Part shown: positions 25,108 to 34,647 of the stretch, in pieces
Position numbering within the stretch: the stretch's first letter is position 1
How the letters are laid out: every line of letters starts with the position of its first letter
Assembly (NCBI RefSeq): GCF_002238335.1
Contig: NZ_CP022347.1
Location: 1,674,001-1,738,000 of the forward strand
DNA from: Campylobacter avium LMG 24591
GTDB lineage: Bacteria; Campylobacterota; Campylobacteria; Campylobacterales; Campylobacteraceae
Reading direction: 5' to 3'
Length of the DNA: 64,000 nt
Program-made: the position numbers and the translations under genes
The notes under the pieces: generated by a model
Seen by the model: the letters and a program-made list of their open reading frames with translations, nothing else
The model's database searches: none
Told to the model about the DNA's origin: nothing

Positions 25108-25825
25108 GTATAAAGATAGATAAAATTCTTTATAAAATTCTATATTTTTTGACTTAAAAATAGAAAGTCTTATTATAAAGCTAAACAATAAAGAAAGAGA
25201 GGATTTTACCCTATATCAAAGCTAGATACAAGAAACTAAAGCTCTTGTAGATAAGTGGAAAGGGATTTATTTTAAAAGAATTTGTGGATACTGATAAAAT
25301 TCTTATTTTATGAGCCTTGAAAAGGATTATAAGAGAGAGCAGATTTTAACGCTCATACTAGAAAAGAAAAAGCCTTTATTTTTAAAATAGTAAAAAGTCT
25401 CTAAGATAGAAAAAAAAATTTAATGTTTCACAGGAAACATTTTAAAAAGTAAAGTTTTAAAGATAAAAAATTTCGCTCTCACTGCCAAGCAAAAGAAGCA
25501 AAAAATTTCTAAGTAAAAGCAAGTAATTTTAGTCTTAGTTAAGGGCTAAAAGACTTTAAATTTATAGACCTAAAGCTTGATTTCCTAATCAAAAAGTCTA
25601 ATCATTTTTAAGGCTTTCATCTCTTATTTAAGGAAAAGAATTTTATTGTTTAACTTTAAAATTTGACATTAAAAATTTAAATTTTTTCATTCTAAAAAAG
25701 GCTTAGCATTTATCTTAAATTTTGTAAAAAATTCTTTTTTTCGTATAGCTACTCTTGGTTTTTAACTCCTTGTTTCTAAGTTTTTAACTTAGTTTTAAAA
25801 ATTTACAAAAAGAAAGGAAAAATTC
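25108..25825. other. 718-bp gene-free region with decayed DNA and a parS-like site
   Basis: No intact gene. Short scraps such as IQETKALVDKWKGIYFK and MSLEKDYKREQILTLILEKK in different frames (25200-25385) suggest a decayed gene I cannot identify. A TTGACT / 19 bp / TATAAA arrangement lies at 25149-25179, and the palindrome AATGTTTC-ACAG-GAAACATT at 25422-25441. The rest is AT-rich with no RNA structure I can support. Confidence 0.5.
25424..25439. promoter_or_regulatory. parS-like palindrome 2
   Basis: TGTTTCACAGGAAACA, 14 of 16 matches to the ParB site TGTTTCACGTGAAACA and extended by AA/TT on both sides. Intergenic, 3.1 kb from the first copy. Confidence 0.5.
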
Positions 25826-26075
25826 ATGAAAAAAATTTATAGTTTTAGGCTTATTGTCTTTAAATTTTGCAGCAGCGACAAAAATTTTAGAATGGGGTAA
25901 GCCGGTAGGATGGGTAGCAGAACAATGTAAAACAATAACACGAAACGAGATGGCTATAAAATATCCAACGGTAAAAGAGGGTCATAGCAGGGCATATCCT
26001 AGTTTATATAGGATTGAATATGATAGATGTAGGGATAAGTTATACGATACACTTAAGAACAATCTATTTAAATAA
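25826..26075 (+). pseudogene. Small secreted protein, frameshifted in an A7 run after the start codon
   Basis: ATG at 25826 follows AGAAAGGAAAAATTC and is followed by seven A. With six A the protein would read MKKFIVLGLLSLNFAAATKI then LEWGKPVGWVAEQCKT, about 83 aa in total: a Sec signal cut near AAA and a mature part with two Cys (AEQCKT, YDRCRDK). With seven A the signal is out of frame. Function unknown. A slippage-prone A-run just after the start codon is where on/off switching or a sequencing miscount would be expected. Confidence 0.6.
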
Positions 26076-26271
26076 AAACACCCCACAAAATTAGGGCTAA
26101 AAACCAAAGGGCTATTTTAAGCCCTGTCCTTTATAAATCTCATATAAAATTCAAAACTTCTAAGAGTAAAACAAAGCTAAATTTAAAACAAAGACAAGAA
26201 AAATAAGGAGCTAAACTATCCTTAAAAATTTTTTAGATATAATCTAGCTTTAAAAAATGCAAGGAAAAGAT

Positions 26272-29200
26272 ATGCAAAATTTGGATTCTTCTTATAATTT
26301 CGGTCTTTATGATAGCAAATTCGAGCACGATTCTTGCGGTATAGCAGCTGTGGTAAATATAAGGGGCATTGCTTCTTATAAGGTTATTTGCGATGCCTTA
26401 GAAATTTTAATGCAACTTGAGCACAGAGGAGGAGCCGGAGCTGAGGAAAACACAGGAGATGGTGCTGGCATACTTATACAGATACCTCACGACTTTTTCG
26501 CTACCCTAGAACTTGGCTTTACTTTGCCTAAAAAGGGAGATTACGCAGTAGCACAGATGTTTTTGTCTCCAAATTACGAGGCAAAAGAGGAGGCTAAAAA
26601 GATATTTTTAGAGGGCTTAAAAGAAAAAAATTTAGAATTTCTAGGCTTTAGGGAAGTTCCTGTAAATCCTAGCGATATTGGCAAAACAGCCCTTGCTGCA
26701 ATGCCTTACTTCCTACAAGCCTTTGTTAAAAGACCAAAAGAAGTTGATGAGGGCTTAGCCTTTGAAAGAGTGCTTTATAATGCAAGAAGAATCATAGAAA
26801 AAAAAGCAGCCCTAGTGCCTAAATTTTACTTTTCAAGCTTTTCATCAAGAACCATAGTGTATAAGGGTATGCTACTTTCAACCCAGCTAAGTGATTTTTA
26901 TCTTGATTTTAAGGATGTGAATTTAAAATCAGCCATTGCCCTAGTGCATTCTCGCTTTTCTACAAATACCTTTCCAAGCTGGGAAAGAGCCCACCCAAAC
27001 AGATATATGGCGCATAATGGAGAGATAAACACCATAAGAGGAAATGTCGATATTATGAGTGCTAGAGAGGGCTTGTTAGAGTCTGATTATTTTGAAAATT
27101 TAGACGAGCTTTTACCTGTGATAGCGAAGTATAGCAGTGATTCTGCTATGTTTGATAACACTTTGGAGTTTTTATCCTTAAATGGTCGCACCCTAGAGGA
27201 AGCCTTTTTGATGATGATACCAGAGCCTTGGCATAGAAATTCAAATATGAATCCGAAAAAAAGAGCCTTTTACGAGTATCACTCAACCTTAATGGAGCCT
27301 TGGGACGGACCTGCTGCTATCATCTTTACAGACGGCGTTGTTATGGGAGCTTCCTTAGATAGAAATGGCTTTAGACCATCAAGATACTATCTTACAAAGG
27401 ATGATTTTTTAATACTCTCAAGCGAAACGGGAGCCTTGAAAATAGATGAAAAAAACATCAAGGCTAAAAAAAGACTTGAGCCGGGCAAACTACTCTTAGT
27501 AGATACAGCAAGAGGCAGGGTGATATCAGATGAGGAAGTAAAAGAGCATTACGCAAATGCAAAGCCTTATGAAAAGTGGCTTGAAAATTTAGTTAGGCTT
27601 GAGGACTTAAAAAGCAAGGATTATAAGCATAATTTCTTAAGCGAAGATGAGGTTTTAAGGCTGCAAAAGGTCTTTGCTTGGTCTTATGATGAGCTAAAAC
27701 AAAGCGTTGAGGCTATGGCAAAAACAGGCAAGGAAGCACTAGCTGCTATGGGCAATGACTCAGCTCTAGCGGTTTTGTCAAATTCATATCAACCACTTTA
27801 TAATTATTTTAAGCAATTATTTGCCCAAGTTACAAATCCTCCACTTGACGCCATAAGAGAAGAGATAGTAACCTCAACTAGAATTTATCTTGGCAGGGAA
27901 AGCAATCTCTTAAAACCAGATGAGAGCCACTGCAAAAGGGTTAAGGTAAGTTTGCCTATCATTAGCAATGAAGAATTGCACGAGATAAAAAAATTAAAAG
28001 ATTTTAAGGTAAAAGACTTTTCCTTGCTTTTTGAGTATGAAAAAATTTCACTTGAAAAGGCTTTGGATGAGCTCTTTTTAAAGGTGGAAAAAGAGATAGA
28101 TGAGGGAGCTAGTATAGTGGTGCTAAATGATAAGGGAGTAAAGCAAAATTTAAGCTACATACCAGCACTTTTAGCCGTTTCGGGACTACATAATTATCTA
28201 GTTAGAAAGTCAAAAAGAACACACGTAAGCATTATAGTAGAAAGTGCCGAGCCTAGAGAAATTCATCATTTTGCCTGTTTATTAGGCTTTGGAGCAACTG
28301 TCATAAATCCTTATCTAGTCTATGAAAGTATAAATCAACTTATAAAACAAAAAGAGCTAGACTTAAGCTACGAAAAGGCTGTGGCAAATTTTATAAAGGC
28401 TTCCTCAAGTGGTATAGTTAAGATAGCTTCTAAAATGGGAATTTCAACCCTGCAAAGCTACTGTGGGGCTCAAATTTTTGAGTGCTTAGGACTAAGTAGT
28501 AAAATAATGCAAAAGTATTTTACCTCTGTAAGCTCAAGGATAGAAGGTATAGACATTGAAGATATAGAAAAGGAGCTTATCTATCATCACAAAAAAGCCT
28601 TTAAAGATAATACAAAAGCCCTTGATTCCATAGGCTCTCACAAGTATAGATCCAGCAAGGAAGAGCACCTACTTGACCCACTAGTCATCTTTCACTTGCA
28701 AGAATCTTGCAAAAACAAGGACTATAAACTCTTTAAAAAATACAGCTCCTTAGTGGATAATAAAATAGTAAATTTAAGGCATTTAATGGACTTTGATTTT
28801 AGCGAAGCCATAAGCATAGACAAGGTAGAAAGCGCCGATGAGATAGTAAAGAGATTTAAAACAGGTGCTATGAGTTATGGCTCTATCTCAAAAGAAGCCC
28901 ACGAATGCCTAGCCATAGCTATGAATTCCATAAATGCTAGATCAAACTCAGGCGAGGGCGGCGAGGATGAAAGCAGATACGAGATAAAAGAAGGGCTAAA
29001 TAAAAGCTCTGCGATAAAACAGGTTGCTAGTGGGAGATTTGGAGTTGATATAAACTACCTTGTAAATGCAAAGGAAATTCAAATCAAAGTAGCACAAGGA
29101 GCAAAACCGGGCGAGGGCGGACAGCTTATGGGCTTTAAGGTTTATCCTTGGATAGCAAAGGCTAGAAATTCAACCCCCGGAGTTTCTTTAATATCTCCTC

Positions 29201-30759
29201 CACCACATCACGATATATACTCCATAGAGGATCTAGCCCAGCTGATATATGATCTAAAAAACGCAAATAGCGAGGCTAAAATTTCGGTTAAACTAGTTAG
29301 TGAAAGTGGCATAGGCACGGTCGCAGCTGGAGTGGCAAAGGCAGGAGCAAATTTAATCCTTGTTTCAGGTTATGACGGGGGCACGGGAGCAAGTCCAAGA
29401 ACTTCCATACCTCACGCTGGTCTTCCTTGGGAATTAGGACTTGCAGAAACTCATCAAACCCTTATCCTAAATAAACTTAGGCAAAGGGTGCGTCTTGAAA
29501 CAGACGGCAAACTTTTAACCGGAAGGGACTTAGCCATAGCAGCACTTTTAGGGGCTGAGGAATTTGGCTTTGCAACCGCACCTTTGATGGTTTTGGGCTG
29601 TACGATGATGAGGGTTTGCCATCTAAACACCTGTCCTTTTGGTATAGCCACTCAAGACAGAGAACTTAGAGATAGGTTTAAGGGTAAGCCTGAGGATGTG
29701 GTGAATTTTATGTATTTCATAGCTGAGGAACTTAGAGAATATATGGCAAGGCTTGGTTTTGAAAAGCTTGATGATATGATAGGACGCATAGATAAATTAA
29801 AGCAAAAAAAGCTAAGTGGAAAATTAGCAAAGATAAATTTAGATAAGATTATAAAATCCCTGCCTACATATAACAAAAGTGCGGTGCATTTTGAAAGCTT
29901 TGTGGATAATAAGCTTGAAAAAAGTATTGATTATAGAATTTTACTCCCGCTTTGCAAATCCGCTTTAGAAAAAAATAAAAAGATAAAACTAAGCCTAGAG
30001 GTAAGCAATCTTAGCAGAACCTTTGCCACTATGCTTTCAAGCTACATAGTGAAAAACTACGGCAAAAACGCCTTAGAAGAAGATAAGATAAGCCTAAGAG
30101 CCATAGGCTCTGCTGGAAATAGCTTTGGTGCCTTTTTATGCAAGGGTATAAAGCTTGAAATCATAGGCGATACCAACGACTATCTAGGCAAGGGCTTAAG
30201 CGGTGGTAAGATAGTGGCTAAAATTTCAGATGAGGCTACCTTTAGCCCTGAAGAAAATATAATAGCCGGAAATGCCTGTTTATACGGAGCTACAAGCGGG
30301 GCTGTGTATTTAGACGGCATAGCAGGAGAAAGATTTTGCGTTAGAAATTCAGGCGCAAAGGCTGTAGTTTTAGGCACGGGAGTGCATGGTTGTGAGTATA
30401 TGACTGGTGGAATTGTGGTTGTGCTAGGCGATGTGGGCGTAAATTTTGCCGCTGGTATGAGCGGGGGAGTGGCTTATATCTTTGGTAGACATAATGAAGC
30501 AAATGTTAATCCTGAGCTTGTAGATATAAAAAATCTTAGCAAAGAGGATGAAAAAGAGCTAAAAGCCATAATAGAAGAGCACATCTTATACACAGGCTCT
30601 AAAAAGGCTAAGGACATAATGCAAAAATTTGACAAAAAAGACTTTTTTAAGATAATGCCAAGGGATTATGAAAAGGCTTTAAAGGCTCTAAAAGCTTGTA
30701 AGGATGAAAAAGAACCTGAGCTAAGTGCCTTTAAAATGCTAAGCGAGGGTAAGATTTAA
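26272..30759 (+). CDS. gltB: Glutamate synthase, large subunit
   Basis: About 1495 aa. The start at 26272 has AAGGAAAAG in front; an ATG at 26257 is five codons earlier and lies before that site. The N-terminal glutaminase Cys is in FEHDSCGIAAVV, preceded by a short propeptide. Central GltS/FMN domain: GAKPGEGGQLMG and SGYDGGTGASPR. [3Fe-4S] cysteines lie in CTMMRVCHLNTCPFG (about residues 1110-1125). The C-terminal GXGXG beta-helix domain includes GHVHG-like GVHGCEYMTGG. It transfers glutamine amide nitrogen to 2-oxoglutarate with electrons from GltD. GltD is encoded 16 kb away (46660-48141), not adjacent. Confidence 0.96.
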   Translation: MQNLDSSYNFGLYDSKFEHDSCGIAAVVNIRGIASYKVICDALEILMQLEHRGGAGAEENTGDGAGILIQIPHDFFATLELGFTLPKKGDYAVAQMFLSPNYEAKEEAKKIFLEGLKEKNLEFLGFREVPVNPSDIGKTALAAMPYFLQAFVKRPKEVDEGLAFERVLYNARRIIEKKAALVPKFYFSSFSSRTIVYKGMLLSTQLSDFYLDFKDVNLKSAIALVHSRFSTNTFPSWERAHPNRYMAHNGEINTIRGNVDIMSAREGLLESDYFENLDELLPVIAKYSSDSAMFDNTLEFLSLNGRTLEEAFLMMIPEPWHRNSNMNPKKRAFYEYHSTLMEPWDGPAAIIFTDGVVMGASLDRNGFRPSRYYLTKDDFLILSSETGALKIDEKNIKAKKRLEPGKLLLVDTARGRVISDEEVKEHYANAKPYEKWLENLVRLEDLKSKDYKHNFLSEDEVLRLQKVFAWSYDELKQSVEAMAKTGKEALAAMGNDSALAVLSNSYQPLYNYFKQLFAQVTNPPLDAIREEIVTSTRIYLGRESNLLKPDESHCKRVKVSLPIISNEELHEIKKLKDFKVKDFSLLFEYEKISLEKALDELFLKVEKEIDEGASIVVLNDKGVKQNLSYIPALLAVSGLHNYLVRKSKRTHVSIIVESAEPREIHHFACLLGFGATVINPYLVYESINQLIKQKELDLSYEKAVANFIKASSSGIVKIASKMGISTLQSYCGAQIFECLGLSSKIMQKYFTSVSSRIEGIDIEDIEKELIYHHKKAFKDNTKALDSIGSHKYRSSKEEHLLDPLVIFHLQESCKNKDYKLFKKYSSLVDNKIVNLRHLMDFDFSEAISIDKVESADEIVKRFKTGAMSYGSISKEAHECLAIAMNSINARSNSGEGGEDESRYEIKEGLNKSSAIKQVASGRFGVDINYLVNAKEIQIKVAQGAKPGEGGQLMGFKVYPWIAKARNSTPGVSLISPPPHHDIYSIEDLAQLIYDLKNANSEAKISVKLVSESGIGTVAAGVAKAGANLILVSGYDGGTGASPRTSIPHAGLPWELGLAETHQTLILNKLRQRVRLETDGKLLTGRDLAIAALLGAEEFGFATAPLMVLGCTMMRVCHLNTCPFGIATQDRELRDRFKGKPEDVVNFMYFIAEELREYMARLGFEKLDDMIGRIDKLKQKKLSGKLAKINLDKIIKSLPTYNKSAVHFESFVDNKLEKSIDYRILLPLCKSALEKNKKIKLSLEVSNLSRTFATMLSSYIVKNYGKNALEEDKISLRAIGSAGNSFGAFLCKGIKLEIIGDTNDYLGKGLSGGKIVAKISDEATFSPEENIIAGNACLYGATSGAVYLDGIAGERFCVRNSGAKAVVLGTGVHGCEYMTGGIVVVLGDVGVNFAAGMSGGVAYIFGRHNEANVNPELVDIKNLSKEDEKELKAIIEEHILYTGSKKAKDIMQKFDKKDFFKIMPRDYEKALKALKACKDEKEPELSAFKMLSEGKI

Positions 30760-30804
30760 TTTGCAAATAGCTTAAAAGCCACAAAAATTGTAAAAAGGAA
30801 AAAT

Positions 30805-31191
30805 ATGAGATACGGAGAAAAAGAGATAAAAGAATTTGATGTGGATAAGGACTTAGAGCTTTGGGAAAATAAGGCTGAAAATGATTATCTTGTAAAGATT
30901 ACTTTGCCTGAATTTGCCTGTCTTTGTCCAAGATCAGGTTATCCTGATTTTGCCACCTTAAAGCTTGAGTATATACCTGATAAGTTTATAGTTGAGCTTA
31001 AGGCTATAAAGATTTATATAAATTCCTTTATGTATAAACACATCAGCCACGAAGCTAGTGTAAATGAAATTTACTCCACCCTAAAAAATAAGCTAAAACC
31101 AAAATACATCAAGCTAGTAGCTGAATTTAATCCAAGAGGAAATGTCTATACAAGCATAGAATGCAGAAGCGATCTTGTAGTGCCTAAGTGA
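30805..31191 (+). CDS. queF: NADPH-dependent preQ0 reductase (QueF)
   Basis: 128 aa, unimodular YkvM-type QueF. The catalytic Cys lies in PEFACLCPRSGYPDFA (about residues 31-46), with Asp in PDFA. The KYIKLVAEFNPRG stretch and C-terminal Arg match the tunnel-fold family. It reduces the nitrile of preQ0 to preQ1 for queuosine tRNA modification. Lies 45 bp after gltB, so perhaps co-transcribed, with a bidirectional terminator after it. Confidence 0.93.
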   Translation: MRYGEKEIKEFDVDKDLELWENKAENDYLVKITLPEFACLCPRSGYPDFATLKLEYIPDKFIVELKAIKIYINSFMYKHISHEASVNEIYSTLKNKLKPKYIKLVAEFNPRGNVYTSIECRSDLVVPK

Positions 31192-31249
31192 AAATTTAAG
31201 GCAAATTCTAGGATATTTTTAACAAAAAACGCTATAAATGCCCTTAACA

Positions 31250-31277
31250 AAACTTAGGCTTTCTTACGCCTAAGTTT
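31250..31277. terminator. Bidirectional terminator between queF and the chemoreceptor gene
   Basis: Perfect 10-bp stem AAACTTAGGC / GCCTAAGTTT with an 8-nt loop, between convergent genes. It reaches the last codon of the chemoreceptor gene. Confidence 0.75.
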
Positions 31278-33048
31278 ATTTAAATGAATTTAACTTTGAT
31301 GAGAGTTCTTTTGATGAGTCTAGCAGGGTATTTGACATCGAGCTAAGCTCTGAGGATAGTTCTTTTAGCGAGGTTTGCATATCCTCAACTTTTTTGATAT
31401 TTTCTTCAAGCTGGCTCATCTTTTCCTTAGCGACCTCAGCCTTTTTCTGCATGCTATAAGTAGAATCTGTTATATAATCCAAACTTTGCAAGGAAGCCAA
31501 AATTTCCTCTTGCAAATCATTTGTTTTATTTGAAGTTTGCATCATAGATTCGTGTATGTTTTGCATGAGTTCTGCATTTTGATTTATCTTGCTTGTTATG
31601 CTTTGAACTGTTAAATTTATATCGGCTAAGGATTTATCGGTTTTTTCAGCCAAATTTCTTACCTCATCAGCCACCACCGCAAAGCCGCGTCCGTGTTCTC
31701 CCGCACGTGCTGCTTCTATGGCTGCATTTAGGGCTAAAAGATTTGTTTGCTCGGCTATATCTTTTATAGAATTTGTCATTTGTATAATGCTATCGGCACT
31801 TTCTTTTAAAGAAAACATACTATTTGTTATATCCTGTTCTTTTTGTGTGTTTTGCTCAACTAAGGCCAACAATTCTTTTAAGGTCGTATCCACCTTTGAC
31901 ATAACATTTTTCATCTCATTCATGCCGTCTATGCTTTTAAGACTTAGCTCAGAGCTTAAGCTTATATGCTTATCAAGCACCAAAGAATTCTCCTTTATGC
32001 TTTGCATTTCCTGATAAGATGAGATGGAATTATGTTTAAGATCTTGTGCGTTTTTTTGCAAAAGTTCTGAAGTTTTGTAGCCGTTTTCAGCGTTATCCAC
32101 AGCTTGTAAGATAGAGTTTTGCACCAAGGATATAAAAGAATTTATGTAAGAGGCTGACTGCGCTAGTTCGCTTTTTAAAGATATGTTTAGCCTAGATCTT
32201 AAATTTGCCTCATTTGAAACCAAATTTGCACTTAGCTGTTCTAGCTGTTTTATAGGTATTAAAACGCGTTTTATGGTTATGATTATAAGACTTAGCAAAA
32301 GAAGCACAGTAAATGCGAAAACAAAGATAGAGCTGTAGAATTTATTTTCATTTGTGCTGCTTATATGCTCTTGATTTTGCCTTATGCTCTTTGACAAAAG
32401 TTGGGCTAAAGTGTCGCTTTGGTAATACTTGGAATTATCTTGCATTATGCTTATTTGCTGTATTATCATCCTATAATGTTTCAAAAATATAGAGATATTC
32501 TCATTGCTTGTATCTTTTACATCCTTTATGTATTTTTGCAAGAGCCTAAGCACATCTTTTTGCAAAACATTTTGCGTTCCTATCACCGAAAGGGTGGAAT
32601 AAAGAGCATTTATTGTCTGCTTTTGCCCTGTGTCGCTTTCTTTTAGGTAGTTTTGGGCTAGTTCGAAGAGATAAATTTTAGAATTTAAGGCTATGGAATT
32701 TGCGGACTTAAACCTCTCTACCTGCCACATCTTGTCATTAAACACCTCAAAACTTTCGTTTATATCTATGCCATTTTTATCTAGTGTTAAAAATATCTCC
32801 TCCATTTCCCTGCCTATTTGCACCGTTTCATCATAATTTACGCTTTGCAAGGCAAGAGAAAAGATATTGTTTAACCTAGCGTTTAAAAATGCTAGTCTTT
32901 GTAGCTCGCTCATACTGTATTGGCTTTCTTTTTGGTGCTTGTAATTATCAAAAATGAAAAAAAGCATTAAAAAAACCAAGGAAATTATCACAACAGTCAT
33001 AACTATAAAAAGATGTAAAAATGAAAATCTCTTATTGGATTTTTTCAT
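31276..33048 (-). CDS. Methyl-accepting chemotaxis protein (DocB/Tlp10-like)
   Basis: 590 aa. TM1 (about residues 10-32), a periplasmic helical sensor of about 200 residues, TM2 (about 238-258), a HAMP-like linker, then the cytoplasmic four-helix bundle. The conserved tip is [20 protein letters not shown] and [15 protein letters not shown]. No C-terminal CheR/CheB pentapeptide. Its start overlaps the end of the cytochrome c peroxidase gene by 17 bp, the same pairing as docA-docB (Cj0020c-Cj0019c) in C. jejuni from memory, where both affect colonisation. Confidence 0.88.
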   Translation of the reverse strand: MKKSNKRFSFLHLFIVMTVVIISLVFLMLFFIFDNYKHQKESQYSMSELQRLAFLNARLNNIFSLALQSVNYDETVQIGREMEEIFLTLDKNGIDINESFEVFNDKMWQVERFKSANSIALNSKIYLFELAQNYLKESDTGQKQTINALYSTLSVIGTQNVLQKDVLRLLQKYIKDVKDTSNENISIFLKHYRMIIQQISIMQDNSKYYQSDTLAQLLSKSIRQNQEHISSTNENKFYSSIFVFAFTVLLLLSLIIITIKRVLIPIKQLEQLSANLVSNEANLRSRLNISLKSELAQSASYINSFISLVQNSILQAVDNAENGYKTSELLQKNAQDLKHNSISSYQEMQSIKENSLVLDKHISLSSELSLKSIDGMNEMKNVMSKVDTTLKELLALVEQNTQKEQDITNSMFSLKESADSIIQMTNSIKDIAEQTNLLALNAAIEAARAGEHGRGFAVVADEVRNLAEKTDKSLADINLTVQSITSKINQNAELMQNIHESMMQTSNKTNDLQEEILASLQSLDYITDSTYSMQKKAEVAKEKMSQLEENIKKVEDMQTSLKELSSELSSMSNTLLDSSKELSSKLNSFK

Positions 33049-33943
33049 TATATTCTCCTGTTAGTGTTTTTAAAAAGGCTACTATATCATTTACTGTCTC
33101 ATCTTCTAAAAACTTACCAAGCTGATAATACGCCATAAATTGCACAGCCTGTTCTAATGCCGGCATAGTGCCGTCATGAAAATAAGGTGCCGTTTTTTCT
33201 ACATTTCTTAAGCTTGGCACCTTAAAAACCATTTTATCTTCCTCTCTTTTTGTCCTGTCAAAAAGTCCTTGCAAATCTTGGTTTGGATACTGGATAAAAA
33301 TTCCAAATTTTTGATACATATTTCCACCCACATTAACCCCGTGATGACAAGAGGTGCAACCATTTGCCACAAAGGCAGCATAACCTCTTTTTGCTTGTTC
33401 GCTTATAGCATTTTCATCACCTCTTAAATATCTATCAAATGGCGAATTTGGAGTTATAAGGGTTTTTTCAAATTCAGCTATAGCGTCTGCGATATTATCA
33501 AAATTTATTTCTCCATAAATCTCATCAAAGCTTTTTTGATATTCTTTGTTGCTTTTAACCTTTTGCACCACTTCTGTTTCGTTTAATCCATGCTCTATAG
33601 GATTTAAAAGTGATCCTTTTGCCTGCTCTTTCAAATTCTTGGCCCTTCCGTCCCAAAACTGAACGAAGTTAAACACAGCATTGAAGCTAGAAGGAGAGTT
33701 AAAAACACCTTGAGCTTGATTTACGCCCGGTGATGTTGGCTTGTTATCAACACCATAATTATCTACTAAATGGCAACTATTGCACGATATGGTGCCGTCT
33801 TTTGACAAGGATTTGTCCATGTATAACTTTTTACCTAGCAAGGCCTTTTGTTTATCAAATTCCAAACTTTGAGGTATAGGACTGATGAGCTCATTTGCTA
33901 GACAAAGATTAAGTAGCAGCGAGATAAAAATAAACTTTTTCAC
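33032..33943 (-). CDS. docA: Di-haem cytochrome c peroxidase (DocA-like)
   Basis: About 303 aa from a GTG at 33941-33943 with GGAAAAAG directly upstream; an in-frame ATG at 33976 lacks such a site. Sec signal [18 protein letters not shown]. Two haem-c motifs, CNSCH (about residues 62-66) and CTSCH (about 205-209), with the bacterial CCP middle [16 protein letters not shown] and PFDRYLRG. It reduces periplasmic H2O2 using cytochrome c electrons. Overlaps the chemoreceptor gene downstream. A run of 15 A lies upstream of its promoter. Confidence 0.92.
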   Translation of the reverse strand: MKKFIFISLLLNLCLANELISPIPQSLEFDKQKALLGKKLYMDKSLSKDGTISCNSCHLVDNYGVDNKPTSPGVNQAQGVFNSPSSFNAVFNFVQFWDGRAKNLKEQAKGSLLNPIEHGLNETEVVQKVKSNKEYQKSFDEIYGEINFDNIADAIAEFEKTLITPNSPFDRYLRGDENAISEQAKRGYAAFVANGCTSCHHGVNVGGNMYQKFGIFIQYPNQDLQGLFDRTKREEDKMVFKVPSLRNVEKTAPYFHDGTMPALEQAVQFMAYYQLGKFLEDETVNDIVAFLKTLTGEYNEKIQ

Positions 33944-34015
33944 CTTTTTCCTTATTTTATTTTTTATATAAAACAATATTTTATCTTATCAAATATAAAG
34001 AAATTATGAAAAACG

Positions 34016-34030
34016 TTTTTTTTTTTTTTT
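34016..34030 (-). repeat. A15 tract upstream of docA
   Basis: Fifteen T on the plus strand (A15 toward docA), about 75-90 bp upstream of the docA start codon. A TAAAAT -10 candidate lies in between. Such tracts can alter promoter geometry when their length changes. Confidence 0.7.
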
Positions 34031-34090
34031 GCATATCAAGATTTACCTTTATTGATAAAGCATTCAAAACATTTTTGCTGAAATTTATGC

Positions 34091-34549
34091 CTACACCTTT
34101 TCTAGCCATTCTTTAATCTCCTTGCTATTAATGATAAAAAAGCGTTTTTGCAAGGCCAAATCCACGCTTTTTAGCTGGGATTTTATGAGACTGTACGTTC
34201 TTGTATCATCGCTAATAATGCTCACATTTGCTCCCTCTTGCAAATCCTCTAGCACCTTTTGCCAAAACACCTCATCGCTATCTTTATCATCAACAAAGCT
34301 AAAAATACGTTTATCAAGGAAGTAGTTAATAAGCCTTAGTGTTTCTTGGGATATGAGATTTTTATTTGAGAGGCTATCTGTCCTTAGTTTATGCAGGTGC
34401 GTATGCTGGGTCTTTGGAATTTTTATCTGCAAACAATCTGCGGAAGTAAGTTTTTCTAAATGTTTATATGCAATCTCATCAAGGCTATTGCTACGCAACA
34501 TTGTAAAAAACACCTCTGTATCAATATATATTACATTTTGCTTTTTCAT
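34091..34549 (-). CDS. PIN-like domain protein next to the R-M island
   Basis: 152 aa. IYIDTEVFFTML (about residues 7-18) gives the first Asp of a PIN-type nuclease fold, SFVDDKDSDEVFW (about 94-106) and VSIISDDTRTYSLIK (about 118-132) supply later acidic residues. The core order fits a VapC/PIN-like RNase, but the match is by eye only. No antitoxin-like gene is adjacent. It borders the MboII-like R-M cluster and is transcribed the same way. Confidence 0.5.
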   Translation of the reverse strand: MKKQNVIYIDTEVFFTMLRSNSLDEIAYKHLEKLTSADCLQIKIPKTQHTHLHKLRTDSLSNKNLISQETLRLINYFLDKRIFSFVDDKDSDEVFWQKVLEDLQEGANVSIISDDTRTYSLIKSQLKSVDLALQKRFFIINSKEIKEWLEKV

Positions 34550-34624
34550 AGTAACTCCTTAAGAAATTTTGCCTACTTGGCGATTTTACTTTGCCTTGCA
34601 TTTGTGTCCTTTGAAGCTTTTTAT

Positions 34625-34642
34625 ACTTTCTAAAAGAGAAGT
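34625..34642. repeat. Island repeat, copy A
   Basis: ACTTTCTAAAAGAGAAGT lies just beyond the stop of the first methylase. It matches copies at 37654 and 41205 and carries a near-dyad ACTTTC / GAAGT. Here it is not followed by the promoter seen in the other copies, so it looks like a partial copy at a module edge. Confidence 0.6.
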
Positions 34643-34647
34643 TGTTT

